Position numbers and translations under genes: made by a program. This document shows positions 9,701 through 16,563 of a stretch of 64,000 nucleotides of DNA, in pieces. The number at the start of each line of letters is the position of its first letter. Within the stretch, counting starts at the first letter, position 1. The DNA comes from an uncultured Duncaniella sp. (GTDB lineage Bacteria; Bacteroidota; Bacteroidia; Bacteroidales; Muribaculaceae). The stretch lies in NCBI GenBank assembly GCA_910589485.1, contig CAJUSW010000004.1, forward strand, positions 1 to 64,000. The letters are read 5' to 3'. The notes below the pieces were generated by a model. It did no database searches and had not been told where the DNA came from. It saw nothing but the letters and a program-made list of their open reading frames with translations.

Positions 9701-10034
9701 TGTAACCGTCGGACGAGGTCTGAAGAAGTGTGCGGCCACCGCCCACATGCTCGTCAACAGGGTTGGAAAGATAGTGCATGTAGAACTTACCGTTCCAATA
9801 TGCCATCATGGGCTGATGGTTGTAGGTCCAGCCGTTCTCATTGGGTGCATACAGGTCATAGCGACGGTTGGCACGCATCGTCTGAATGTTGTGCACACCC
9901 ACTGTGGGGGAAAGTCCTCCGTCATGACGGTTGGGATTGGAGAGCTTTGAGCCGGTGTAATGTACCAGATCCTCGGCTCCCGCACCCGATGCCACCGCGA
10001 TGGCGGCACCTATCAGCAATAGTTTTGTTCTCAT
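6714..10034 (-). CDS. GH143-GH142 fusion: predicted DHA-hydrolase plus beta-L-arabinofuranosidase
   Basis: A 1106-residue exported protein with a signal peptide to about residue 20. Residues 25-410 look like a sialidase-type beta-propeller (QTSSDGYTWS, SVSKDGGNTWHEP, SLSSDGLDYN). Residues 415-610 look like a jelly-roll domain. Residues about 640-1085 form a helical toroid of the MGH1-like type (YYYRWWNLR, VGQCEWDGAIWPFA). This length and order match what I recall for BT1020, where the N-terminal GH143 domain releases the acidic sugar Dha and the C-terminal GH142 domain removes the beta-L-arabinofuranose attached to it (RG-II chain D). It overlaps the GH43-like gene by four bases (ATGA) and the following GH78 gene by one (TGATG). 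Family calls rest on architecture and neighbours. Confidence 0.8.
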   Translation of the reverse strand: MRTKLLLIGAAIAVASGAGAEDLVHYTGSKLSNPNRHDGGLSPTVGVHNIQTMRANRRYDLYAPNENGWTYNHQPMMAYWNGKFYMHYLSNPVDEHVGGGRTLLQTSSDGYTWSAPEVLFPVYPVPDGFTKEGSDIVAKNMDAVMHQRVGFYVSKSGRLLAIGNYGIALHHKDDPNDGNGIGRVVREIYPDGSFGPIYFIYYNHDFNEKNTQYPFYTKSKDKGFREACKEIIDNPLYRMQWVEEADRQDPIIPLKNPYKAFCWYTLPNGDIAGLWKHALTSVSKDGGNTWHEPVLRAKGFVNSNAKIWGQKLSDGTYATVYNPSEFRWPLAISLSSDGLDYNTLNLVHGEVPPMRYAGQYKSFGPQYVRGIQEGNGTPADGDLWVTYSVGKEDMWVARIPVPVETVASAHANENFADYPALADLTMWNIYSPVWAPVSLEKKDANTWLTLSDKDPYDVSKVERKIPPTRELTVEFDLMAEQNDHGDLLIEFVDDEGTACARLDLTPSGEFRSKGGARYGKILNYEPGKPYHVKVDVSVDNRNSTVYVNGEKKATRMLFAPVKSIERVVFRTGPHSNFPNVDTEADQTNDMPRANDVDPLAVYRIANFKSSSRDADATSAVLKYDDYAHHVDYFNGMEDENIVQAIPNSESSAWMKENIPLFECPDEDMEQMYYYRWWNLRKHIKETPVGYGMTEFLVNRSYADKYNLIACAIGHHIYESRWLRDPKYLDGIINTWYHGNDGKPMEKMMKFSSWNPDAVYGRYLVDGDLDALAKMYPDLKAEYARWEESHRLPNGLYWQGDVQDGMEESISGGRRKKYARPTINSYMYGNAKALAAIAEKLGKKDDQQLYEKKAEEIKNLIQSRLWNKDHSFFETVRGDTCAQAREAIGYIPWYFNLPDKGVYDEAWLQLNDEKGFSAPYGLTTAERRHPEFRSHGVGQCEWDGAIWPFATSQTLTALANYLNTEENPVVNDSTYFAQMKRYVESQHHRGRPYIGEYLDELTGYWLKGDQERSRYYNHSTFNDMVITGLCGLRPRNDNNLEVNPLVPAGTWDWFCLDNVPYHGHNVTIIWDKDGSRYHKGKGLSVMVDGKVVGNAPELGRIICKDVL

Positions 10035-10987
10035 TTCTGTTTGCTTTTTTCGATAAGGTTTTCAACTACCGATTTCGGTGCGCGGAACACTGTGCCGTGC
10101 TTGTGTCCGGCAGGAATGGAGATGCTGTCGGTCACATCGGTGAAATGGATGAAATCACGGGTCTTATGCGCGCTATAGATGAATTTTCTGTAGGTGTCGT
10201 AATACACGTAGTAGTCATCACCCACCTTGGCCACGGACGGACCCTCGGTAAATGACTCGGTGAACGGCTCGGAAGCCTCGGAATAAGGCCCCTCAGCGTT
10301 CTTGGCGAATGCAATCTTGATATTGCGGTTGGGACGTGTGTTATCCTTGACCACCATCACGTAATCCTCGGGACCACGCTTCACGAGGGTGGCGTCGATA
10401 CAGCTGAATCCGGGCTCGTAGAACAGTTTCGGATCGGAGAATGTGACAAAATCCTTAGTGGTCACGCAGTAGAGACGATGATTGTTCTTCTCATCCTCGA
10501 TACCTACGTCAAAGCCGGCGTCAGGCACACAGGAGGCATATACGATCATGAACTGCTCCTTCACATCGTCGTAGAACAGTTCGGGCGCCCACAGGTTCTG
10601 GGCTGAAACCACTGAATCCATGGCGGGAATACGACGCTGTTCGGTCCAGTTCACAAGATCCTTGGAGCTGGCGTAGCCAAATCCGGTGTCCCCCTTCCAT
10701 GCAATAGTCCACACGAGATGATAGGTGCTGTCGGGGCCGACCACAATAGAAGGGTCGCGCATGATATTCTGGCCGAGCATCGGCTTGAGCCATGTGCCCG
10801 CTATGCTGTCCCAGTGGATACCGTCCTCGCTGTAAAGGAAGCGGAGACCCTCGTCGGCCGGTTCATGGAAAGATGTGAACATGTAGAGCTGCTCCTCGGG
10901 CTGCTCGGATGCCTTATTGGCCGACTGGCAGGAATATAATCCTGCGGTAAGCCCCATTGTAGCTATTATCGCTGTTAAAAATTTCAT
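10031..10987 (-). CDS. GH43-like five-bladed propeller glycosidase, probable lipoprotein
   Basis: A 318-residue protein with a lipoprotein-type N-terminus (Cys near residue 20 in LYSCQS). Three motifs fit the GH43/GH-F fold: MRDPSIV (catalytic base Asp), LWAPELFYDD and EGPSVAKVGDDYYVYYD (acid Glu). GH43 enzymes are inverting and usually act on alpha-L-arabinofuranosides or beta-xylosides. Its place between the Kdo- and Dha-releasing fusions, with a four-base overlap into the GH143-GH142 gene, makes a role in RG-II breakdown likely, perhaps on an arabinofuranose decoration. The exact linkage cannot be read from sequence. The lipidation site is weak because Tyr is at position -2. Confidence 0.75.
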   Translation of the reverse strand: MKFLTAIIATMGLTAGLYSCQSANKASEQPEEQLYMFTSFHEPADEGLRFLYSEDGIHWDSIAGTWLKPMLGQNIMRDPSIVVGPDSTYHLVWTIAWKGDTGFGYASSKDLVNWTEQRRIPAMDSVVSAQNLWAPELFYDDVKEQFMIVYASCVPDAGFDVGIEDEKNNHRLYCVTTKDFVTFSDPKLFYEPGFSCIDATLVKRGPEDYVMVVKDNTRPNRNIKIAFAKNAEGPYSEASEPFTESFTEGPSVAKVGDDYYVYYDTYRKFIYSAHKTRDFIHFTDVTDSISIPAGHKHGTVFRAPKSVVENLIEKSKQK

Positions 10988-11028
10988 GGTGATAAAGTAA
11001 TGGTAAAATAACTCGTAAAAATGATGGT

Positions 11029-14000
11029 TTATAGATCTATTTCAGCATGCTTGATGCGCTGGCGACGCCAGGTGTACACGGCATGGAGCTTTCCGTCCTT
11101 TCCCTGGATGATGCTGGGATAGGAGTATTGGCTCACGGGGCTCTCCTCGAGAGTTATCACGTTATCCCAGTTGAGGCCATCGTCCGAGACAGCTACACAC
11201 AGAGGATTGCGCACACCCTTGGGGGTGCCGTCGAGGGTAGCGAAATCATTATATATAAGCACGTGACGGCCATCGGCAAGAGTCACGGCATCGGTGCCGG
11301 AATTATTGTTGGGCATATCCATGAGTGTCATGGGGGTCCAGGTAGAACCATTGTCGGAACTCCAGCTCGTGGCGAGTTTGGCGTTACGTGTACGGCAAAT
11401 GATCTGCAGGCGACCATCGGCAAGCTTAAGTATGCTCGGCTGAATGGCATATATCGGTTCGAGCTTCTCCTTCTCATTTGTACGGTAAGCCGAATCGGAG
11501 GGGAGAGCACCGGTGGAATGCCATGTCTTACCGCCGTCATCGCTCATCTCGATCCATGCACGCCATCCTTTACCCTCACGGCTGCTGGGGGCTATGATGC
11601 GGCCATTGATATACTCGGGCTTGTTCTTGATCGGGCCAAGGATCCCTTCGGGAAGAGGTTCGCGGTCCGACCAGGTGACACCACCGTCGGTCGAGCGAGT
11701 TACCCATCCGGTCCAGTCTCCCACGCTGGAGCCTATCTTGAAGAACAGCATGATCTCGTCCTTGCCGGGAATACGGAACAATACCGGGTTCCAGCAAGCC
11801 TTGCGACGTGCGTTGGAGATGTCACCTTTGAAATGGGGACCTACGGGACCGGCCGTTGCAGGGGTGGTCTCGGCATTGATACCCGAGAGTCCTGCAAGCT
11901 TGATGGTGGGATCGTTGAGATCAAACACACCGTCGGCAGCAATCACGGGTTCGGTCCACTCGGTAGCACCCTTGGGCTTACGGCACACCCATATCACACA
12001 ATCGGGGTTCTTCTCCTTGGTACCTCCGAAGAAGGAAGCAACAAGGTCGCCGTTGGCCAATTCCACGATAGTGGCGCCGTGGCACTCGGGGAATGATGTG
12101 GACTCATAGAGGAATTCATCAACAAGGATACCCTTGCGCTTCTCACCGAGCGAAGGATCGACCTTTATATCAAAAGTGTATTTGCCTGAACCAACGCTCC
12201 AGTAGGAGTCATTGCCCTCGGTGCGCACATACTTGGCACCCTTGGCCTTGACAGCCTTCTTGTCGGGAGTAGGCACACACACAAGAGCCGTAGTGTTGCA
12301 GGGGATCTCGATGTTCCACACAATGTGCATGGGGGTCTTAACCCAGCTGCTTCTGAGCAGGCCGTAGGGAGTGCGGTAAGTGGCGCTGATGCTGTCGAGC
12401 TGCTGTATGGAGAAATCGGGCTTGAGGAGTATCTGCTTGTAACCGGGCTGAGCGGGATTGAAGCCGGCGAGGTCCTGATAGTACCAGTTGAGATGGTCGC
12501 CAAGCATCATCACATGATTGTTGCTGTTCATGCGCCAGCTTGCGGTATCGCCGTTCCAAAGCTCCCAGATAGTAGTGGCACCCTTGGAGATCTCGTAACC
12601 GTAGCTCGGATAGGAAGTATTGGTGGCAAGGAGGGCTGCCACATCGCCTCGGCCGATGCGGGAAAGCTCGCGCATGAGCCAGTTGACACCGATCACACCG
12701 GTAGAGATGTGGCCATTGTTGGTCTGGATAATGGTCTTGATAAGATTATCGGCCACAGCCTGACGGTATTCATCAGGAACCATGTCGAAGGCAAGCGGAA
12801 GCACATTGGCGGTAGCGGTATTGTTACCGTAGAATATACTGTCGGGATATAGGATATGAGGGGTCTTTACCGGCGAGGTGCCTTTCTTAACAGTGAGGAA
12901 ATGCTTGTTGAAGGCATCCTTCACCTTGTCGGCATCAGCTTCCCAAGCTGCGGCCTCGGAGTCAAGGCCCTGCAGACGGGCAAACTTGGCCATCATCTGA
13001 CACACCTTGTAATAGTAAGCCGAGGCGATGAGTGTACCGTCGGTCTTACGGGCCGGATCCTGGCTATGCACCATCTCGGGTTTCTCGGGGGGTACGCACC
13101 AGTCGCCAAACTTATCGGCGGTGATAAGGCCGTCCTTGCTGGTATAATCCTCGCGGATGTGACGCAACCACTTCTTCATGGCATCGTAGTTGCGCACGAT
13201 GGGCTGGATGTTTCCGGTCTGCTCATAGAGCATGTCGCACACCACAGGAAGAGTGGACGACCATGTCATATCGGAGGTATAGTAGTTGTAATAGGCCGGA
13301 GCGATGTCGGGCAGACAGCCGTCCTCGCGCTGCGATTCCCTCATGTCGTCCATCCACTTGGCGTAGAATGTTCCGTTGTCAAAGAGGAAATTCTCGCCCC
13401 ATGTACCCATGTTATGGTCACCGGTCCACGGCTGACGCTCGTCGCGCTGAGGGCAATCGACCGGCACACCCTTATAGTTGCTCGCAATACCCCACCAGGC
13501 GTTGCGGTGGATGGCGTTCATAGTAGGATTGGAGCTATGGAACGAGCCATTGTCGGGCAGATTATCGTAAACGAACTCGGCCACGATATCCTCGGGCTTG
13601 AGATCCTTGAGACCGGTCACCTCGACATACTGGAATCCGTGATAGGAGAATTTAGGGCTCCATTTCACACCTTTCTCAGTGCCGTTGGCAACGTATTTAT
13701 CGGTGCTCTGGGCATGGCGGAGATTCTCGACATTGAGCTGAGTGCTATCGGGTGAAATGCGCTCGGCATAACGGATGAACACGGTGTCGCCCTTGGCCAC
13801 ATCGGAGATGGCTATATTTACCCATCCTGCCATATTCTGGCCGAAATCCACAAGGAAACGGTCGCCGAGCTTACGCACGGACTTGGGGGTCAACGTGCGC
13901 ATCACCTTCATGTTGGGGGCAGTGTTGCCACGCAGGGTACCGTAGGGGAGCTCGGCCCGCTGGGCCTTGAGCCACTTGGAATCATCGTATCCGGGGAGAG

Positions 14001-14934
14001 TCCAGTCGCCAAGCTCGAGAGAGGCGTCATATACCTCGCCGTCATACTCATTGTTGCTCCTGATAGGCCCCTTGGCTGTCAATGCCCACTTCTCATCGCT
14101 GTTGACACGCTGCTTGGTGCCATCGGTGTACTCGATGATGAGGTTCATGCGCATCTTGGGGTAACCGAATGTGGGGATCTTATAGGGCTTGTAATTCTGA
14201 CGCATGGTGTAGAAACGGCCATTGCCGAGGGTCACACCCACGGCATTTTCCGCTCCATTGCCTTTAAGGAGGTCAGTGACATCATAGGAATTGTAGAGAG
14301 TGGTGCGGCGGTAATCGGTAGGAGCCGGGGTGAGCACATCATCACCCACTTTCTTTCCATTGATATACATTTCGTAGAGACCAAGGCCCGAGATGTGGGC
14401 GGTGGCTCTCTTGATGGTCTTGTTCTCGCTCTTGAACTCCTTGCGCAGATAGCGCGAGCTCATGCGGCTGTGGGAATCCTCGATGTCCCACTCGAAGGGA
14501 CCTTCCCAACCTATCCAGCGTCCGCCCCAGTGGCCTTCGCCTACGATACCCATGCCCCACTCGGCCATCGGGCTCCAGGGAGATTCGCCACGTGTGGTGG
14601 ATACCTTGACTTTCCAGTAACAGCGGGTGTTGTCGGCAAGTTTCTTGCCGGCATAAGGAACCCATACCGACTGGTCGGACTTCACGACTCCGGAATCCCA
14701 GATGTCGGCCTTACCCACGGCGAGCTTCTCAGGCTCGGATGCCACGAGAATGTGATATGAGGTCTGCATGACGTCACGGTCAGTGGATGTTATAATCCAA
14801 CTGAGACGGGGCGCGGGAGTCTCAATGTTAAGAGGTGTCACCAGTCCCTCGGTAGTGAGCGAACCGACATTGACTCCGGCCCTGACTCCTACTGATACGA
14901 GAAACGTAAGCAACAGGATTGATATCCTAAACAT
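11029..14934 (-). CDS. GH78-GH33 fusion: alpha-L-rhamnosidase plus sialidase-like (predicted Kdo hydrolase)
   Basis: A 1301-residue exported protein with two catalytic halves. Residues 20-920 are a complete GH78 alpha-L-rhamnosidase, with the catalytic stretch DCPQRDERQPWTGD at 493-506 and TTIWELWNG later. From about residue 930 to the end is a six-bladed sialidase (GH33-like) propeller with four Asp-box-type repeats (STDGGVTW, SDDGGKTW, SSDNGSTW, SDDGLNW). RG-II chain C is rhamnose alpha-1,5-linked to Kdo, and Kdo is a 2-keto sugar acid like sialic acid, so the two halves would remove the two sugars in turn. I recall a GH78-GH33 enzyme of this kind in the B. thetaiotaomicron RG-II locus. It sits between GH140 and the GH43-like gene; a hairpin lies upstream at 14975-15003. 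Confidence 0.85.
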   Translation of the reverse strand: MFRISILLLTFLVSVGVRAGVNVGSLTTEGLVTPLNIETPAPRLSWIITSTDRDVMQTSYHILVASEPEKLAVGKADIWDSGVVKSDQSVWVPYAGKKLADNTRCYWKVKVSTTRGESPWSPMAEWGMGIVGEGHWGGRWIGWEGPFEWDIEDSHSRMSSRYLRKEFKSENKTIKRATAHISGLGLYEMYINGKKVGDDVLTPAPTDYRRTTLYNSYDVTDLLKGNGAENAVGVTLGNGRFYTMRQNYKPYKIPTFGYPKMRMNLIIEYTDGTKQRVNSDEKWALTAKGPIRSNNEYDGEVYDASLELGDWTLPGYDDSKWLKAQRAELPYGTLRGNTAPNMKVMRTLTPKSVRKLGDRFLVDFGQNMAGWVNIAISDVAKGDTVFIRYAERISPDSTQLNVENLRHAQSTDKYVANGTEKGVKWSPKFSYHGFQYVEVTGLKDLKPEDIVAEFVYDNLPDNGSFHSSNPTMNAIHRNAWWGIASNYKGVPVDCPQRDERQPWTGDHNMGTWGENFLFDNGTFYAKWMDDMRESQREDGCLPDIAPAYYNYYTSDMTWSSTLPVVCDMLYEQTGNIQPIVRNYDAMKKWLRHIREDYTSKDGLITADKFGDWCVPPEKPEMVHSQDPARKTDGTLIASAYYYKVCQMMAKFARLQGLDSEAAAWEADADKVKDAFNKHFLTVKKGTSPVKTPHILYPDSIFYGNNTATANVLPLAFDMVPDEYRQAVADNLIKTIIQTNNGHISTGVIGVNWLMRELSRIGRGDVAALLATNTSYPSYGYEISKGATTIWELWNGDTASWRMNSNNHVMMLGDHLNWYYQDLAGFNPAQPGYKQILLKPDFSIQQLDSISATYRTPYGLLRSSWVKTPMHIVWNIEIPCNTTALVCVPTPDKKAVKAKGAKYVRTEGNDSYWSVGSGKYTFDIKVDPSLGEKRKGILVDEFLYESTSFPECHGATIVELANGDLVASFFGGTKEKNPDCVIWVCRKPKGATEWTEPVIAADGVFDLNDPTIKLAGLSGINAETTPATAGPVGPHFKGDISNARRKACWNPVLFRIPGKDEIMLFFKIGSSVGDWTGWVTRSTDGGVTWSDREPLPEGILGPIKNKPEYINGRIIAPSSREGKGWRAWIEMSDDGGKTWHSTGALPSDSAYRTNEKEKLEPIYAIQPSILKLADGRLQIICRTRNAKLATSWSSDNGSTWTPMTLMDMPNNNSGTDAVTLADGRHVLIYNDFATLDGTPKGVRNPLCVAVSDDGLNWDNVITLEESPVSQYSYPSIIQGKDGKLHAVYTWRRQRIKHAEIDL

Positions 14935-14974
14935 GATAGTTACTAAGAGTGTGTATAAAAATATTATATATGCA

Positions 14975-15003
14975 CATGCTGTCCGCCACAGGCAGACAGC
15001 ATG
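14975..15003 (-). repeat. Intercistronic hairpin after the GH140 gene
   Basis: Arms 14975-14983 and 14995-15003 (CATGCTGTC / GACAGCATG) are perfect, with an inner GCC/GGC pair across one mismatch and a three-base loop. It lies between the GH140 stop and the GH78-GH33 start. No T-run follows directly on the minus strand, so it looks more like an RNA processing or stability element than a full terminator. Confidence 0.6.
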
Positions 15004-15021
15004 ATTATCACTTTAAGTTGA

Positions 15022-16464
15022 TCAGTTACGGGTAGGAAGCTTGGTCCAATCCTTGCCTACGTAATCCTTGGTGGAATCGACAGCGATGAGAACACGGTCA
15101 TTGCCTGCACCGTGGCCACCGTCGTACTGGAACGGAGTTACCTTGCTGTCAAACTCACCGGCATATTCAAGATGTCCGTCGGTGGGATCATACCACCATA
15201 CGTTTTTCTTCTTGCCCGAGATCTTGGTGAGATCAATCTCCATGGGACGGTTGGTGTAGTTGTAGACCAGGAGGTAATCATTGCCACGGGTGGCGATGAG
15301 ACGGTCGTAACGGGTGCCGTTCTCTCCGGCTATCACGCTCTGATCAGGCACACGCTCGAAGTAAGGGAAAGCAAGAATGAGGTTTTTGAGATGCTTCATC
15401 TGATTGAAGCCGGGATCCTTCATGCCTTCATACCATGTTTTCTTGGCACCATAGCCACCCACATTGGCAGGCTTAAGCATCTGCATGATGGAGTTGTGGC
15501 CATAGGTGTGACCGAATGCACCGGCAAAGACTGCCCAGTAGGCATAGCGACGTACATCGGGGGCCTTCCACCAAGGCTGAGAAGGATCGTGGAGGCCCTG
15601 AGGAATCTCCTCGTAGGAGGGCTCGGCATCAAAGATGGGTTTGCGGGGCTTCATGGCGAGACCGGCCTCGACGTAACGCCAGTTGTCCTCGGCCTGAGCA
15701 GCCTGGGCTGTGTCGTCACCGTCGCCCCTCACCTGGTCGTAACGGCGGTGTCCGCTCTGGAACATATTGAAATCAAGCCAGTCGGCATTGTGGAACCAAT
15801 TGATTGATGAGGTACGGCCGAAAGGATGGTAGCTCATGAGGTGGTTCTTGTCGATGGACTTGATGGTGCGGGCCATGGTGTTCCACTGGTCGGGGTTGAT
15901 GTCACCCTTGATGTCGCCACCCATCACCCAAATGATGTTGGGAGAGTCCTTGTAACGCTCGGCAAGGAATTTACCATAGGCCTCGGCGTCCTTCACGCTC
16001 ATAAGGCCGGCCTTTACAAGACCGCCCCAGATGGGAACCATGGCGATATAGATGCCCTGGTTTTCGGCCTGCTTTATTATATAGTCCATGTGATCCCAGT
16101 ATCCATATACTCCCTTTTTGTTGATATTGGAGAAATCCCATCCGTCGGGATTGGATAGCTGGCCATAGAAGTTAATTGCCGGCACACCGTTGATGGTCTG
16201 CACCTGTACCACATTGTAGCCTGCCTCACGGCAACCATTGAGGTAATAGGAAGCCTCGGAACGGTCCAGACGCTCGGGGAGGAGCCATCCGGTCTCACCC
16301 ATCCAGAAGAACGGACGTCCGTTCTCATGCTGGAGATAGGTACCATTGTCGGAAACACGAAGTTTTCCATTGTCCCAAGGCTTATAGACAGTCTTTACAG
16401 GATCCTGTGCATACGCTGAGGTAATAGCGGCAAGGAATAGTAGAATTAAGGTTAGTTTTTTCAT
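15022..16464 (-). CDS. GH140 apiosidase (DUF4038 family)
   Basis: A 480-residue exported protein (signal peptide to about residue 19) of the DUF4038/GH140 family, a (beta/alpha)8 barrel followed by a small beta-sandwich. The family cleaves the bond between apiose, which starts RG-II side chains A and B, and the galacturonic acid backbone. Early motif FFWMGETGWLL is followed by IIWVMGGDI, with Asp184 as likely acid/base, and PIFDAEPSYEE, with Glu281 as likely nucleophile; both sit close to the residues I recall for BT1012. The C-terminal domain carries the WWYDPTDG motif usual for the family. It lies between GH95 and GH78-GH33, the same neighbours as in B. thetaiotaomicron as I recall them. 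Confidence 0.88.
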   Translation of the reverse strand: MKKLTLILLFLAAITSAYAQDPVKTVYKPWDNGKLRVSDNGTYLQHENGRPFFWMGETGWLLPERLDRSEASYYLNGCREAGYNVVQVQTINGVPAINFYGQLSNPDGWDFSNINKKGVYGYWDHMDYIIKQAENQGIYIAMVPIWGGLVKAGLMSVKDAEAYGKFLAERYKDSPNIIWVMGGDIKGDINPDQWNTMARTIKSIDKNHLMSYHPFGRTSSINWFHNADWLDFNMFQSGHRRYDQVRGDGDDTAQAAQAEDNWRYVEAGLAMKPRKPIFDAEPSYEEIPQGLHDPSQPWWKAPDVRRYAYWAVFAGAFGHTYGHNSIMQMLKPANVGGYGAKKTWYEGMKDPGFNQMKHLKNLILAFPYFERVPDQSVIAGENGTRYDRLIATRGNDYLLVYNYTNRPMEIDLTKISGKKKNVWWYDPTDGHLEYAGEFDSKVTPFQYDGGHGAGNDRVLIAVDSTKDYVGKDWTKLPTRN

Positions 16465-16514
16465 TATAGTAACTGGTAATATAATTATTCTATAAGGATT
16501 TCAGATATGTACCG

Positions 16515-16551
16515 CCGGATCATGCCATCACAATGCGATTGCGTGATCCGG
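16515..16551 (-). repeat. Intercistronic hairpin after the GH95 gene
   Basis: Arms 16515-16525 and 16541-16551 pair over 11 bases with one G-U (CCGGATCATGC / GCGTGATCCGG). It lies in the 99-base gap between GH95 and GH140. No T-run follows on the minus strand and no promoter is seen in the gap, so transcription probably reads through. Confidence 0.55.
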
Positions 16552-16563
16552 GCGATTATGATA

